From NCBI RefSeq assembly GCF_025972045.1, contig NZ_JAPDHX010000005.1:1-64000 (forward strand): a stretch of 64,000 nucleotides of DNA, in the 5' to 3' direction. Below, in pieces: positions 37,953 through 48,825 of this stretch (position 1 is the stretch's first letter; every line of letters begins with the position of its first letter). This stretch comes from Micropruina sonneratiae. Lineage in GTDB: Bacteria > Actinomycetota > Actinomycetes > Propionibacteriales > Propionibacteriaceae. Under the pieces are notes generated by a model that was given only the letters and a program-made list of their open reading frames with translations, was not told the origin of the DNA and did no database searches. The position numbers and the translations under genes are program-made.

Positions 37953-38008
37953 GTCAAGTGCTTGACATATATCGTCACAGCGCTCCCGTGGATTGTCAAG
38001 TCGTTGAC
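37953..38008. promoter_or_regulatory. Paired MarR-type operators between the FMN reductase and marR genes
   Basis: Site A is the palindrome GTCAAG-TG-CTTGAC (37953-37966). Site B is GTCAA-GTCG-TTGAC (37995-38008), with the flanking CAAATA/TATTTG in opposite orientation. Their centres are 42 bases apart, four DNA turns. The TTGAC halves also look like -35 elements for both divergent genes, so binding should block both promoters. Confidence 0.8.
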
Positions 38009-38029
38009 TATTTGGTCTACACTGTGGGA

Positions 38030-38491
38030 ATGGACAGCGTGGAGGCGTGCGGCACCGGCCCTCGGATACCGCTGCCCGCGTTGCTCGCCGAGGCGCAGAC
38101 CATCTTCGCCCGCGACTTCGACGCCCGGCTCGCGACCAGCGAGTTTCCCGCGTTGTCGCTGGCGCATTCGCGCAACGTGCTCCGCTACCTGGGCGACGGC
38201 CCCCGTCGGGCCAGCGCGATCGCAGCAGAGGGCGGGGTGTCCAAACAGGCGCTCAGCCAGCAGATCGCCCACCTCGAACACAACGGCTTCCTGCGCGTCG
38301 ACCCCGACCCGGCGGACGCCCGGGCGCGGCTGCTGTGCCTGACTGAGAAGGGCGAACGCGCCCAGCGCCTGGTCCGCCGGCTGTTCGTCGAGATCGAGGA
38401 CGACTGGGCCGCCACCTTCGGCGGCACCGAGGTGGAGGTGCTGCGCCGGGTGCTCACCGCCGCGCTCGGCCGGCGGCGTCCGCGCTGCTGA
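38030..38491 (+). CDS. MarR-family transcriptional regulator
   Basis: The 153-residue protein has a MarR winged helix: RRASAIAAEGGVSKQALSQQ as recognition region, HLEHNGFLRVDPDPADARA as wing and LTEKGERAQ. It likely represses itself and the divergent flavin reductase gene through the two palindromes between them. The inducer would be an electrophile or quinone by analogy with reductase-linked MarR proteins. The ATG at 38030 is preferred over the longer frame that covers the operators. Confidence 0.88.
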   Translation: MDSVEACGTGPRIPLPALLAEAQTIFARDFDARLATSEFPALSLAHSRNVLRYLGDGPRRASAIAAEGGVSKQALSQQIAHLEHNGFLRVDPDPADARARLLCLTEKGERAQRLVRRLFVEIEDDWAATFGGTEVEVLRRVLTAALGRRRPRC

Positions 38492-38512
38492 GGACCGCCA
38501 GGCACGGAACGC

Positions 38513-38548
38513 ACCGGTGCCCCGGGCCGTGCGGCCCGGGGCACCGGT
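38513..38548. terminator. Bidirectional terminator between marR and the MsiK-type ATPase gene
   Basis: Perfect 16-base arms (38513-38528 and 38533-38548) around GTGC. It lies between the ends of two convergent genes. Confidence 0.88.
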
Positions 38549-38566
38549 CGATCGGACGGTCGGCGC

Positions 38567-39661
<1,095 letters not shown>

Positions 39662-39866
39662 GCCAACTAATCCTTTCCACGGGCAGGTACGTGCCCGACG
39701 ATCCGTAGTGGAAAACACGGCCGCGGGAACCCACGGCCCGCCATATCGTCGCACGAAACGAAGGCATCCACCAAGAATTGCCCCACATTCACAGGAGTCC
39801 ACAGAAGGCCCCGACCGAATGCTGCCGATCGGTTCCCCGCGCAGGGCCCGGGTAGGCTCCGTGCTC

Positions 39867-40625
39867 GTGACGCAACCCGCCGACGAGCCGCAGCAGACGC
39901 CCGCCCCGACCGGGGACGCCCGGGCGCGCGAATGGTGGGAGGAACCCGGGCTGCCCTGGAAGCAGAAGCCGGGCCGCGCCGACATCGCCTGCCTGAGCTG
40001 GATGGGAGTCGCGTCGCTGTACGGGCTGATCCTGCTGCCGCTCCGCCCGGTGATGCTCGGCCTGGCGCCGGTCGTGCTGGGTTCGCTCGGCTACCGGACC
40101 GGACTGGTGATGAGCGGCGCGCTGGGCTCGGTCGGCGACCCGTGGTGGCCCCTGGTGCTGGTGCTGGGCAGCCTGATGGCGATGAAGTTCGACTGGATCT
40201 ATTGGTGGGCCGGCAAGCTGTGGGGCCACGGCCTGATCGAGGTCTGGTCGGGCCGCTCGGAGCGGGCGCGGCGGCGCAACCAGCGGGCGATCGCGTTCAC
40301 TCAGAAGTACGAGACCTGGGCGATCTTCCTCACCTACCTGCCGATCCCGATCCCGGCCGCGGTCGTCTACGCGGCACTGGGGGCGGCCGGCACCAGCCTG
40401 CGCAAGTTCCTCACCGTCAGCTTCATCGCCTCGCTCATCACCTCGGGGCTGTACATCTACCTGGGCTGGACGATCGGTGAGCCCGCCGTCGAGGTGCTGA
40501 ACACCTACGGGCAGTACCTGTGGTACGTCTCGATCGCGATGATCGTGGGCATCATCGCGGTGGCCTGGTGGAAGGCCCACACCGGCAACGACAAGCAGCC
40601 CCCGGTGCCCGGACCCGCCCTCTGA
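39867..40625 (+). CDS. DedA/VTT-domain membrane protein
   Basis: The 252-residue protein has a Pro/Gln-rich start and several helices with the VTT pattern. GHGLIEVWSGRSERARRRNQRAIAFTQKY is followed by IFLTYLPIPIPAAVVYAALGAAGTSLRKFL. DedA proteins help lipid flipping and membrane homeostasis. GTG at 39867 is used; a GTG two codons upstream is equally possible. It is divergent from the MsiK gene across about 200 bases of promoter DNA. Confidence 0.78.
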   Translation: MTQPADEPQQTPAPTGDARAREWWEEPGLPWKQKPGRADIACLSWMGVASLYGLILLPLRPVMLGLAPVVLGSLGYRTGLVMSGALGSVGDPWWPLVLVLGSLMAMKFDWIYWWAGKLWGHGLIEVWSGRSERARRRNQRAIAFTQKYETWAIFLTYLPIPIPAAVVYAALGAAGTSLRKFLTVSFIASLITSGLYIYLGWTIGEPAVEVLNTYGQYLWYVSIAMIVGIIAVAWWKAHTGNDKQPPVPGPAL

Positions 40626-40645
40626 CCCCCGGCCGCCCCCGCTGG

Positions 40646-41182
40646 TCAGGTGTGGACGACGAGGTCGGCCCGCGCCCGGGTGCCGTCCGCGCCGAACAGC
40701 TCCGCCTCCTGCGCCGCCCAGCGCTGCCAGTGCGGCCGGAACGCCTCGCCGTCGCGTTCGATGCCGCGCGCCATCCGGACCTCGGCGTCCGCCTCGACCC
40801 AGACCCGGACGGCGACCAGCCCGCCGGCGGGCAGCACGGTGCTGGCGCAACCCTCGACGACCAGCAGCGGCGTCCACGGCACCCGGACCGACCCACCCCA
40901 GGCGGACCGCTCCCAGTCCCAGCGGCGGTAGCCGGCCTCGGCACCGGCGGCCAACGGCACCAGCACGTGCTCGTACAACAACCCGGACGCCGCGGCCAGC
41001 CCGTCCCAGCCGGGGAACAGGTCGTCCATGTGCACCACGGGACAGCCCAGCCGTTGCACCAGTTCGTCGGCCAGGGTGGTCTTGCCCGATCCGCTCGGCC
41101 CGTCGACGCCGACCACCAGGCAGTCACCGCACCGCGGCTCGGCGGCGGCCGCGAGCGCGATCACGGCGTCGGCGGTGTCCAC
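40646..41182 (-). CDS. P-loop kinase, uridine-kinase-like
   Basis: The 178-residue protein has Walker [19 protein letters not shown] and [14 protein letters not shown], typical of the uridine kinase / AAA_18 group, and a later VVEGCAS segment. The substrate is unknown; nucleoside phosphorylation is a guess. GTG at 41182 is used; the longer frame to 41350 covers the glyA promoter and is not protein-like. It is convergent with dedA and divergent from glyA. Confidence 0.75.
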   Translation of the reverse strand: MDTADAVIALAAAAEPRCGDCLVVGVDGPSGSGKTTLADELVQRLGCPVVHMDDLFPGWDGLAAASGLLYEHVLVPLAAGAEAGYRRWDWERSAWGGSVRVPWTPLLVVEGCASTVLPAGGLVAVRVWVEADAEVRMARGIERDGEAFRPHWQRWAAQEAELFGADGTRARADLVVHT

Positions 41183-41318
41183 GACCCGGCAGCCTAGCCG
41201 GGTCGGAACAGTCGGAGCCGGTGACGACGACCCCGGCTCGAGGCGGACTGGATCACCGGTCCGGCCCGCCCTCGGACGGATAAGGTTGCCTGGTCGCCAT
41301 CGAGGGAGTACTGAACCT

Positions 41319-42758
41319 GTGTCCGAGCTAGCCGCCACCGCGTCCGACATCTACCGCAACGTGCTGTCCGTCATCGAAACCGTCGAGCCGAGGATCGCCG
41401 ACGCGACCCGCGCCGAACTGGCCGACCAGCGGGCGTCGCTCAAGCTGATCGCCAGCGAGAACTACGCCTCACTGCCGGTGCTGATGACGATGGGCACCTG
41501 GTTGTCGGACAAGTACGCCGAGGGCACGGTCGGCCACCGCTTCTACGCCGGCTGCCAGAACGTCGACACCGTCGAGTCGGTGGCCGCCGAGCACGCCCGC
41601 GAGCTGTTCGGCGCCGAGTACGCCTACGTGCAGCCGCACTCGGGCATCGACGCCAACCTGGTCGCGTACTGGTCGATCCTGGCCCACCGGGTCGAGTCGC
41701 CGGCGCTGGAGAGGCTGGGCGCCAAGAACATCAACGAGTTGGCCGAGGACGACTGGGAGACCCTGCGTCGGTCGTTCGCCGAGCAGCGGGTGATGGGCAT
41801 GAGCCTCGACGTGGGCGGCCACCTCACCCACGGGTTCCGGCCCAACATCTCGGGCAAGATGTTCCACCAGCGCAGCTACGGCACCAACCCCGAGACCCAG
41901 CTGATCGACTACGACAAGCTGCTGGCGGACGCCCGCGAGTTCAAGCCGCTGATCATCGTCGCCGGCTACTCGGCCTACCCTCGCCGGGTGAACTTCGCGA
42001 AGATGCGCGCGATCGCCGACGAGGTGGGCGCGACGCTGTTCGTCGACATGGCGCACTTCGCCGGCCTGGTCGCCGGCAAGGTGTTCACCGGCGAAGAAGA
42101 TCCGGTGCCGCACGCGCACGTGGTCGCCTCGACCACCCACAAGTCGCTGCGCGGGCCGCGGGGCGGCTTCGTGCTGGCCACCCCCGAGTACGCACCGAGC
42201 GTCGACCGGGGCTGCCCGATGGTGCTGGGCGGCCCGCTGTCGCACATCATGGCCGCCAAGGCGGTCGCGTTCGCCGAGGCCCGCACCGACGCGTTCCGCG
42301 GCTACGCTCAGGCGGTCGCCGACAACGCCCAGGTGCTCGCCGAGGGTCTGCTGAAGCGTGGCGCGACGCTGGTCACCGGCGGCACCGACAACCACCTGGT
42401 GCTGATCGACACCGGCTCGTACGGGATCACCGGGCGGCAGGCCGAGTCGGCCCTCCTCGACTCGGGCATCGTCACCAACCGCAACTCGGTGCCCAACGAC
42501 CCCAACGGCGCCTGGTACACCACCGGCGTGCGGATCGGCACCCCGGCGCTCACCTCCCGCGGCTTCGGCGCCGACGAGTTCGACAAGGTCGCCGAGCTCA
42601 TCGTGAACGTGCTGCAGGGAACCACCGCGGCCGCGACGGCCTCCGGTGCCCCCGGAAAGGCGAAGTACAGCCTCGCCGACGGGGTCGCGGACGCCACCCT
42701 CGCGGCGGCGTCCGAACTACTCGACGCCAACCCGCTCTACCCCGGCCTCGAGGTCTAG
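41319..42758 (+). CDS. glyA: Serine hydroxymethyltransferase (long actinobacterial form)
   Basis: The 479-residue PLP enzyme has [25 protein letters not shown], the PLP-lysine motif [16 protein letters not shown] and [11 protein letters not shown]. It interconverts serine and glycine with THF. Relative to the roughly 420-residue E. coli enzyme there is an insertion of about 37 residues after [10 protein letters not shown] (near residues 120-157), as in other long-form SHMTs. GTG at 41319 with GGGAG eleven bases before. A strong terminator follows. Confidence 0.95.
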   Translation: MSELAATASDIYRNVLSVIETVEPRIADATRAELADQRASLKLIASENYASLPVLMTMGTWLSDKYAEGTVGHRFYAGCQNVDTVESVAAEHARELFGAEYAYVQPHSGIDANLVAYWSILAHRVESPALERLGAKNINELAEDDWETLRRSFAEQRVMGMSLDVGGHLTHGFRPNISGKMFHQRSYGTNPETQLIDYDKLLADAREFKPLIIVAGYSAYPRRVNFAKMRAIADEVGATLFVDMAHFAGLVAGKVFTGEEDPVPHAHVVASTTHKSLRGPRGGFVLATPEYAPSVDRGCPMVLGGPLSHIMAAKAVAFAEARTDAFRGYAQAVADNAQVLAEGLLKRGATLVTGGTDNHLVLIDTGSYGITGRQAESALLDSGIVTNRNSVPNDPNGAWYTTGVRIGTPALTSRGFGADEFDKVAELIVNVLQGTTAAATASGAPGKAKYSLADGVADATLAAASELLDANPLYPGLEV

Positions 42759-42788
42759 CCGGCTCGATCGACCCGAAGCGTAAAGAAG

Positions 42789-42820
42789 CGTCCCCGCGGA
42801 CCACCTGGTCCGCGGGGACG
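42789..42820. terminator. Bidirectional terminator between glyA and the second DUF2207 gene
   Basis: CGTCCCCGCGGACC (42789-42802) and GGTCCGCGGGGACG (42807-42820) are perfect 14-base arms around ACCT, between two convergent genes. Confidence 0.88.
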
Positions 42821-42836
42821 GTTCCGTCCGGTCCGG

Positions 42837-44534
42837 TCAGCGGGCGAACAGCCTGCCCTGCATGGTGGTGATCAGCCGGGCCAGCGAATCCGGCAGGTCG
42901 GAGAGGTGCCAGTCGGCCGGCGCGCGGTACCAGTCCAGGTCGGTCGAGTCGGCGACGTCGTCGTCGTCGGCAGTAACCAGGGCCTTCACCCAGCGCTCGT
43001 AGCCGCCCAGCACGATGGCGTAGGGCAGCACCTCGGACAGTTCGCGCAGCTCCTGGCCCTTGGGCATCTGGTCGGTCGGATGGCCCAGCAGCTGTGCCCG
43101 CAGCAGGCCGAGACCGTTCAGCAGCGCGACGCCCTTGACCGAGCGGGCCGGCATCTCCTGGCCGAGGAAGATCACCAGCAGCGACACCGCGATCAGGACC
43201 AGGCCGACCAGGCCGAAGTTGGTGAACGCGGCCAGCAGGATGGTTGCGATCACAGCCACGACGAAGAACGCCAACCCGCCCCGGAACCAGGTGTTGCGGG
43301 TCTGGTCGGGACGCTGCCCGAACCACCCCAGGGCGACGACGTCGTCGTAGAGCTGATCCTGCACGGTGCCGATGACACTGCCGACCGCCTCGGGCAGCTC
43401 CGACAACGCGACCGCGCCGCCGCCGGCGGGCGCCACGGCGTCCAGCAGGGTCTGCTCGTAGGGGCGCAACTGGTCGCCGCCCTCGCGGCGGGTGAAGGTC
43501 CACTCGCCGGCGGCGTACTTCGAGGACTTGGGCAGCTCCTCGATGAGCAGGTGGCCGCGGACGGCGAGATCGATCAGCGAGGCGGTCACGTCGACCGGGT
43601 CGACCCGCTCGTCGACCAGGGTGCCGACCTGCCCGGGCCGGACGCCGTCGCGGACGCGAAACTCGGCCTGGCCGTCGGCCACCGGGTGGAAGTCGGCGAC
43701 CAGGGTCGGCTCGGCCGACTCGCCGACGGCGTCCCGGCCGATCTTGCGGTGCAGCGCCCAGAAGGCCAGCCCGCCCAGCACCAGCAGACCGAGCGCGATG
43801 CTCAGCGGCAGCGGTTCGGTGGAGAACGCGCGACCCAGCGTCCAGAGCTGGCGGACCTGCTCGTTGGCCGTCACCGCACCGGCCGGGAAGCGCATCGTCG
43901 TCTCGACGATCTCGCCGGCGCCGCGCGGACCGTCCTGGAAGGTGGGATCGGGGTAGTCGTGGGTGCCGCCGCCCCACAGCACGCAGGCTCCGGGCGAGAC
44001 CGGCGGGCCGGCCTGGCACTGCACGAGCTCGATGATGGCCGGCACCTTGAAGGTGGCGGTGAACTCACGCACGGGCAGGCTCAGCCCCTGCAACACCTGC
44101 CAGCTGACGGTGGTCTCGCCGGTCGGCTCGGTGATGGCGGCGCCCAGCACGGTGTAGCTCAGCACCACCGGGGCCGTCACCCCGGCCGTCGGCAGCGTGA
44201 CCACGGTGTAGCCGGTCTCGTTGCTCACCTTGGCGTCGATGGCGGCACCGCCGACGGTGGCGGTGACGTTGGTGACCTGATACACGTACTCGCGGTCGCC
44301 GATCACCTGCTTGGTGGTGGCGAAGCGCTGCACCAGGCTCTCGGGTGGGGTGCCGTCGAAGGTGATGGTGGCCTGGATGTTCACCGAGCCGTCGGCGTTG
44401 ACCGTGCCGGCCACCGCGTAGCTGGCAACCCACTCGGCCGCGAACGCCCGCACGGCGGCAGGGCCGCCGAGCACGGCGGTGACAACGAGCAGACCGGCCA
44501 GCAGGCGGGCCGTGATGGTGGACAGTCTCGACAC
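42837..44534 (-). CDS. DUF2207 membrane protein, second copy
   Basis: From the GTG at 44534 (AAGGA seven bases upstream) the 565-residue protein has a signal peptide (ITARLLAGLLVVTAVLGGPAAVRAFA) and an extracellular beta domain. A helix near 250-270, a cytoplasmic winged-helix-like region (GTLVDERVDPVDVTASLIDLAVRG) and paired helices follow. This is the DUF2207 layout, as for the gene at 27151, but without the Gly-rich tail. Function unknown. Confidence 0.82.
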   Translation of the reverse strand: MSRLSTITARLLAGLLVVTAVLGGPAAVRAFAAEWVASYAVAGTVNADGSVNIQATITFDGTPPESLVQRFATTKQVIGDREYVYQVTNVTATVGGAAIDAKVSNETGYTVVTLPTAGVTAPVVLSYTVLGAAITEPTGETTVSWQVLQGLSLPVREFTATFKVPAIIELVQCQAGPPVSPGACVLWGGGTHDYPDPTFQDGPRGAGEIVETTMRFPAGAVTANEQVRQLWTLGRAFSTEPLPLSIALGLLVLGGLAFWALHRKIGRDAVGESAEPTLVADFHPVADGQAEFRVRDGVRPGQVGTLVDERVDPVDVTASLIDLAVRGHLLIEELPKSSKYAAGEWTFTRREGGDQLRPYEQTLLDAVAPAGGGAVALSELPEAVGSVIGTVQDQLYDDVVALGWFGQRPDQTRNTWFRGGLAFFVVAVIATILLAAFTNFGLVGLVLIAVSLLVIFLGQEMPARSVKGVALLNGLGLLRAQLLGHPTDQMPKGQELRELSEVLPYAIVLGGYERWVKALVTADDDDVADSTDLDWYRAPADWHLSDLPDSLARLITTMQGRLFAR

Positions 44535-44680
44535 GATCGGTCCTTCGGGTCGGGCCAACAGGGCGGGGCGCAAGGCGCGTGAAGAAACTACCGCATACTG
44601 GGCCGCCAGCGGCCGGGTCCGGGGGCGAATTTCCTTGCCGGAGGGGTGGCTGCCGACACCGCGACCGTTATTGTGTTCGC

Positions 44681-45832
44681 GTGACGCAGCCGTATCCTCC
44701 GCGCCAGCCGCCGTACCCCGGTCAGTGGGGGCAGCAGCAGGGCTGGCCCGCGCAGCAGGTCCAGCAGGGGTGGAACCGCCCGCAGCAGGGGTTCGGCCAG
44801 CAGGCCTGGCCCCAGCCGCAGCAGCAACCCGCCGGCTATCAGGCGGGCGGTCAGTACGGCTACCAGCAGCCGGGCGGCTTCACGCCGGCCCCGGCGCCGC
44901 AGCGCGGCGGCCGCAGCCCGCTGGGCCGCATCCTGGTCATGCTGGTCGCCGTGTGCGGCCTGCTGCTGGTCGGCGTGATCGTCGCGAACCTGAGCAGCGG
45001 CCGCTCCCCCGGGGCGAACCCGACCCCCGACAACTGGACGCCGCCGCCGGTCGACACCGACCCGTCCGACCTGCCCGCCCCGAAGACGTACACGGAGGCC
45101 ACGGACTGGGTCAAGAACAACAGCGTGTACAACCAGTCGATCACCATTCCGACCAACTGCAGCGACCTGCAGCCGATCGATGCGCTGAACGCCAGTGAGG
45201 ACGAACTGAACGCGCACCTGCAGTTGCTGACGGCCTGCCTGGTCAAGGTGTGGCAGGGGCCGCTGGAGGCCGCCGGCTTCGAGATGCCGCGCCCCCCGGC
45301 CACCGTCTACAACCAGCCCATCCAGACGGCATGCGGCAAGCTGGACAGCGTCAACGCCACCTACTGCGGAGCCGACCAGCGGATCTACTACGCAAAGCCG
45401 CTGCCGAAGATCTTCCCGCAGAACCTGCAGGACAGCCGGTTCCTGATGGAGATGATCCTCGGTCACGAGTTCGGGCACGCCATCCAGGCCCGCACCGGAA
45501 TCCTGATCTCCAGCAACGCCCTCGAGCAGCGCGAGAGCACCGAGTCGAAGGCCAACGTGTGGTCGCGCCGGATCGAGTTGCAGGCCGACTGCCTGGCCGG
45601 CATGTGGGTGCAGTCCGTCGCCCCTTCGTCGGGCCTGAGCGGCAACGACCTCACCGTGCTGACCCAGGTGGCCGGCGCCCTCGGCGACGATGAGCTGTCC
45701 GGCAAACCGAACATCGACTCGGGCCACGGCCTGGGCCAGACCCGGCAGCGCTGGTTCAGCACCGGCCTCACCGGCGGTGCGCAGGTGAGCACCTGCAACA
45801 CGTTCACGGTGCCCGACGGCCAGGTGCGCTGA
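44681..45832 (+). CDS. YpfJ-type neutral zinc metallopeptidase
   Basis: The 383-residue protein has a Pro/Gln/Gly-rich N-terminal tail (about 75 residues), one membrane helix (ILVMLVAVCGLLLVGVIVANL) and an extracellular domain. The domain has LGHEFGHAIQAR, the HExxH zinc site, and ELQADCLAGMWVQ, whose Glu/Asp is the usual third ligand region. It matches the YpfJ/peptidase family. Substrates are unknown. The GTG at 44681 has the VTQPYPPRQPP beginning common to these tailed actinobacterial proteins. Confidence 0.88.
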   Translation: MTQPYPPRQPPYPGQWGQQQGWPAQQVQQGWNRPQQGFGQQAWPQPQQQPAGYQAGGQYGYQQPGGFTPAPAPQRGGRSPLGRILVMLVAVCGLLLVGVIVANLSSGRSPGANPTPDNWTPPPVDTDPSDLPAPKTYTEATDWVKNNSVYNQSITIPTNCSDLQPIDALNASEDELNAHLQLLTACLVKVWQGPLEAAGFEMPRPPATVYNQPIQTACGKLDSVNATYCGADQRIYYAKPLPKIFPQNLQDSRFLMEMILGHEFGHAIQARTGILISSNALEQRESTESKANVWSRRIELQADCLAGMWVQSVAPSSGLSGNDLTVLTQVAGALGDDELSGKPNIDSGHGLGQTRQRWFSTGLTGGAQVSTCNTFTVPDGQVR

Positions 45833-45850
45833 GCCCTTGCCGGACGCGCC

Positions 45851-46552
45851 TCAGCCGGACGGGTGGTGGTGCAGCGGGTCGCCCACGTCGCCGAACCCGA
45901 GGCGACGGTACACACCCCGACCGGACGCCGTGGCGGCCAGGGTGGCCGGCGTCCGCACGTTCACCGCAACGGCCGCCGCGGTGAGTGCCGCGCCGATACC
46001 TCGACCGCGTAGGGCGGGCATCACGCTGACAGCTCCGACGTTGTTCACCAGCGGGGTCGACACCGACAGGGCCGTGCCCGCACCGAGGCCGTCGAGTTCG
46101 GCGATCAGCAGCCGCAGCCCCGGCATCCGCCGGCTGCCGGCCGGATGCAGCTCGCCCGAGCGGGCCGGCACCTCGCCGCCGGCGGCCAGGAAGGCCAGGT
46201 ACTCGAACCAGGCCACGTCGCCGTCGTCGACCGCGGGCCGGATCACCAGTCCGGGCACGTCCGGCACCGCCGGCGGCGGCCCCGCCGGCCGGATCATCCA
46301 ATGCCCCGCCGGTTCCGGTTCGCGCCCGGGCAGCCGCAGCCGGGCGTAGCTGTCGCAGACGATGCCGGTGACGTCGGGGCCCGGTACGGCGTCGGGGGTG
46401 AGCGTCACAGCGCCCAGCAGGTAGCGGTGCGGCACCGGCCCCACCGTGTGGGCGAGCACACCGTCGTCGCTCCACCGGGCGCCCAGACTGCGATGGGCGA
46501 GCCCCTGCCAGGCGGCTTCGCCGTGGGCGCACAGGGCGACCGGGTCGGTCAC
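45851..46552 (-). CDS. GNAT acetyltransferase
   Basis: The 233-residue protein has a C-terminal GNAT domain with [21 protein letters not shown] (acetyl-CoA loop RGRGIGA) and [12 protein letters not shown] near the end. The N-terminal 100 residues are an additional, unassigned domain. The substrate is unknown. Its start overlaps the ispF stop by four bases, so it is the last gene of the ispD-ispF unit. Confidence 0.82.
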   Translation of the reverse strand: MTDPVALCAHGEAAWQGLAHRSLGARWSDDGVLAHTVGPVPHRYLLGAVTLTPDAVPGPDVTGIVCDSYARLRLPGREPEPAGHWMIRPAGPPPAVPDVPGLVIRPAVDDGDVAWFEYLAFLAAGGEVPARSGELHPAGSRRMPGLRLLIAELDGLGAGTALSVSTPLVNNVGAVSVMPALRGRGIGAALTAAAVAVNVRTPATLAATASGRGVYRRLGFGDVGDPLHHHPSG

Positions 46553-47025
46553 GCCGGGAACACCAGGGCGGTGGCGATCGCGGCGACCCCCTCACCGCGT
46601 CCGGTCAACCCGAGACCGTCGGTGCTGGTGCCGGACACCGCCACCGGCGCCCCCAACGCCTCGGTGAGCAGCCGCTCGGCCTCGGCCCGCCGCGGCAGCA
46701 GCCTGGGGCGATTGCCGATGACCTGCACCGAGACGTTGCCGATCTCGAACCCGGCCGAACGGACCGATCCGGCGATCTCAACGAGCAGCCGCACGCCGGA
46801 CGCCCCGGCCCATTCCGGCCGGTCGACGCCGATCGTGCCCCCCAGGTCGCCCAGACCGGCGGCCGACAACAGCGCGTCGCAGATCGCGTGACAGGCCACG
46901 TCACCGTCGGAATGCCCGGCCAGCCCGCGTGGCTCGTCGGGGAAGTGCAGCCCGGCCACCCACAGCGGCACGCCGTCGGCCAGCGCATGGACGTCACTGC
47001 CGAGGCCGACCCTCGGCACTCTCAC
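46549..47025 (-). CDS. ispF: 2-C-methyl-D-erythritol 2,4-cyclodiphosphate synthase
   Basis: The 158-residue enzyme begins with GLGSDVHAL (zinc-site Asp and His) and has [28 protein letters not shown] and the CDP-binding [14 protein letters not shown]. It makes MEcPP in the MEP isoprenoid pathway. The GTG at 47025 overlaps the ispD stop by four bases (GTGA). Confidence 0.94.
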   Translation of the reverse strand: MRVPRVGLGSDVHALADGVPLWVAGLHFPDEPRGLAGHSDGDVACHAICDALLSAAGLGDLGGTIGVDRPEWAGASGVRLLVEIAGSVRSAGFEIGNVSVQVIGNRPRLLPRRAEAERLLTEALGAPVAVSGTSTDGLGLTGRGEGVAAIATALVFPA

Positions 47026-47822
47026 AGCGGGCTCCGCACCACCGGGGGCGTGGACTCGACCGGCTTGACGAACCAGGCGAACGGACGATGCCGCAACACC
47101 CGGCGGAAGGAGTGCCGGCCCACGCCGGCGCGCAGCTTCAGGAAGGCGTGGGCCAGGTCGAGATCGGTCGCCGAGGTGATCTTCAGCGCCGTCATGGCAC
47201 CCTTCACCAGCGCCACCGGATGCCCCGCCGCCTCGCACACCGAGATGTCGTCGGTGCATTCGATGCCCTGCTGGGCTGCGTAGTCGTGGCTGGCCTCGAG
47301 GACGTCGAGGTCGAATCCCTGCGGGGTCTGCACCGCCCGCAACCGGTCCCGGTCGACGATCCTCAGCCGGCCGTCGTCGGCCTCTTCCCGGATCGAGTCG
47401 GCGACGGGGATGGCCGGCGCCACCGCGACGGCGCCCTCACGAATGGTGCGGATCACCCGGGCCACGACGGTGGCCGGTACCAGTGGCCGCACGGCGTCGT
47501 GCACCAGCACGACGCGGGCGGCGTCCAACCCGTCCACGCCGCGGAGCGCCTTCAGGCCCTGCCGCACCGACGCCTGCCGGGTCTCGTCGCCCTCGACCAG
47601 GGTGACCGGGATCGGCGAGGCCGCCAGCACCGGCGCGAAGTGATGCTCGCCGTTGCGAGGGATGACGACGACGGCGTGGCTGCAGCCACCCGCGGCCATG
47701 GCCTCCACCGACATCGCCACGACTGCCTTGCCGGCCAGTGTCGTGACGGGTTTGGGCACCGGGCCGCCGAAGCGGACTCCGCGTCCGGCGGCGACGATGA
47801 CGGCGGGAACTGGCTCAGGCAC
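47022..47822 (-). CDS. ispD: 2-C-methyl-D-erythritol 4-phosphate cytidylyltransferase
   Basis: The 266-residue enzyme has the nucleotide-binding [25 protein letters not shown] and [13 protein letters not shown] signatures of IspD. About 30 extra residues lie at the C-terminus. It forms CDP-ME from MEP and CTP. GTG start at 47822. It is co-directional with the SorC/PTS block upstream (gap of only 21 bases from the regulator stop), so read-through from that block is possible. The usual partner carD is 8 kb away. Confidence 0.93.
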   Translation of the reverse strand: MPEPVPAVIVAAGRGVRFGGPVPKPVTTLAGKAVVAMSVEAMAAGGCSHAVVVIPRNGEHHFAPVLAASPIPVTLVEGDETRQASVRQGLKALRGVDGLDAARVVLVHDAVRPLVPATVVARVIRTIREGAVAVAPAIPVADSIREEADDGRLRIVDRDRLRAVQTPQGFDLDVLEASHDYAAQQGIECTDDISVCEAAGHPVALVKGAMTALKITSATDLDLAHAFLKLRAGVGRHSFRRVLRHRPFAWFVKPVESTPPVVRSPL

Positions 47823-47843
47823 AAGGGGCAGTGTAGACGCCGC

Positions 47844-48800
47844 TCAGTTGCGCTGCAGGACGGCCTGGGCGAGGGCCACGTCGAGCACGGCGATGTCCAA
47901 CACGCCGGTGCGCAGCGCGGCCCGGAAGCCCCGGGCCTTCTCCTGACCCGCGGCCAGCCCGATCACGCACGGGACCCGGCGCAGGTCGTCCAGGGACAGC
48001 CCGATCACCCGGTCGGAGGTGGGCGGGCCGACCTCGGCGCCGGTGTCGTCGAAGAATCGCCCGGAGATGTCACCGGCCGGCTTCTGCGCCAGGAACGTGG
48101 CCAGTTCGGCCTCGGACAGCTTCATGTCCTCGACAATGGTGACCGACGAGCGGACGCCGAGCGTCCCGACCCCGACGAAGGCGTGGTCGACCTCGGCGGC
48201 CCGCTCGAGGGCGGTCCGGATCGACGACTCGGCCACGAACGCCTGCTTGGTGTGCGGCGACTCGACCACGGCGGGCGCCAGGAACCGGCTCGGTTGGACG
48301 CCGCAGCGCCGGGCCAACGCCTGCACCAGCGTGCCGCCCGCGGCCGCCATGTCGAGCCCCGGATTGCCTCCGGCCAGCGGCAGCACCTTGAGCAGCGGCA
48401 CCACCCGCTCAGGCACCTCGGCCACGAAGGCCTCCAGCGTGCTGCCCCAGCTCAGCCCCACCCTGCGCATCTGGCCCAGCCGCTCGCCGAACAGGTCGGC
48501 GGCCAACCGGCCCACAGACTGCAGCGCGTCCGCGGAGGCGTTGGGGGCGCCCACCCGTGCCTCGGTCAGCCCGAACTCGTCGACGAGCCGCTGTTCGAGC
48601 TCGGCGACCCGGCGCACGGGCGAGCGCGGATCGTGGATCCGCACCTCGACGATGCCCTGGTCACGGGCCGCGGCCAGCACCCGGGACACGGTCGCCCCGG
48701 AAAGGCCGAGCACGCGTGCCACCTCGCCCTGGGACAGCCCGTCCTCGTAGTACAGACGGGCCGCCTTGACCAGGGTGTCGAGGGAGCGGGTGGCGGCCAT
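47844..48800 (-). CDS. SorC-family sugar-binding transcriptional regulator
   Basis: The 318-residue protein has an N-terminal helix-turn-helix (YYEDGLSQGEVARVLGLSGATVSRVLAAAR) and the SorC/DeoR-like effector domain (VGLSWGSTLEAFV, FVGVGTLG, DISGRFFDDTGAEV). SorC proteins control polyol PTS operons and bind the phosphorylated substrate. It is the last gene of the srl-like block and probably controls it. 26 bases separate it from the oxidoreductase gene. Confidence 0.9.
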   Translation of the reverse strand: MAATRSLDTLVKAARLYYEDGLSQGEVARVLGLSGATVSRVLAAARDQGIVEVRIHDPRSPVRRVAELEQRLVDEFGLTEARVGAPNASADALQSVGRLAADLFGERLGQMRRVGLSWGSTLEAFVAEVPERVVPLLKVLPLAGGNPGLDMAAAGGTLVQALARRCGVQPSRFLAPAVVESPHTKQAFVAESSIRTALERAAEVDHAFVGVGTLGVRSSVTIVEDMKLSEAELATFLAQKPAGDISGRFFDDTGAEVGPPTSDRVIGLSLDDLRRVPCVIGLAAGQEKARGFRAALRTGVLDIAVLDVALAQAVLQRN

Positions 48801-48825
48801 GCTCGCCCCTTCCGATTCTCCGGGA

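Noticed and set aside
41183-41350. N-terminal extension of the uridine-kinase-like protein
   Set aside because: The extension lies over the glyA promoter and start and has no similarity to the kinase family; the GTG at 41182 gives the normal P-loop position.
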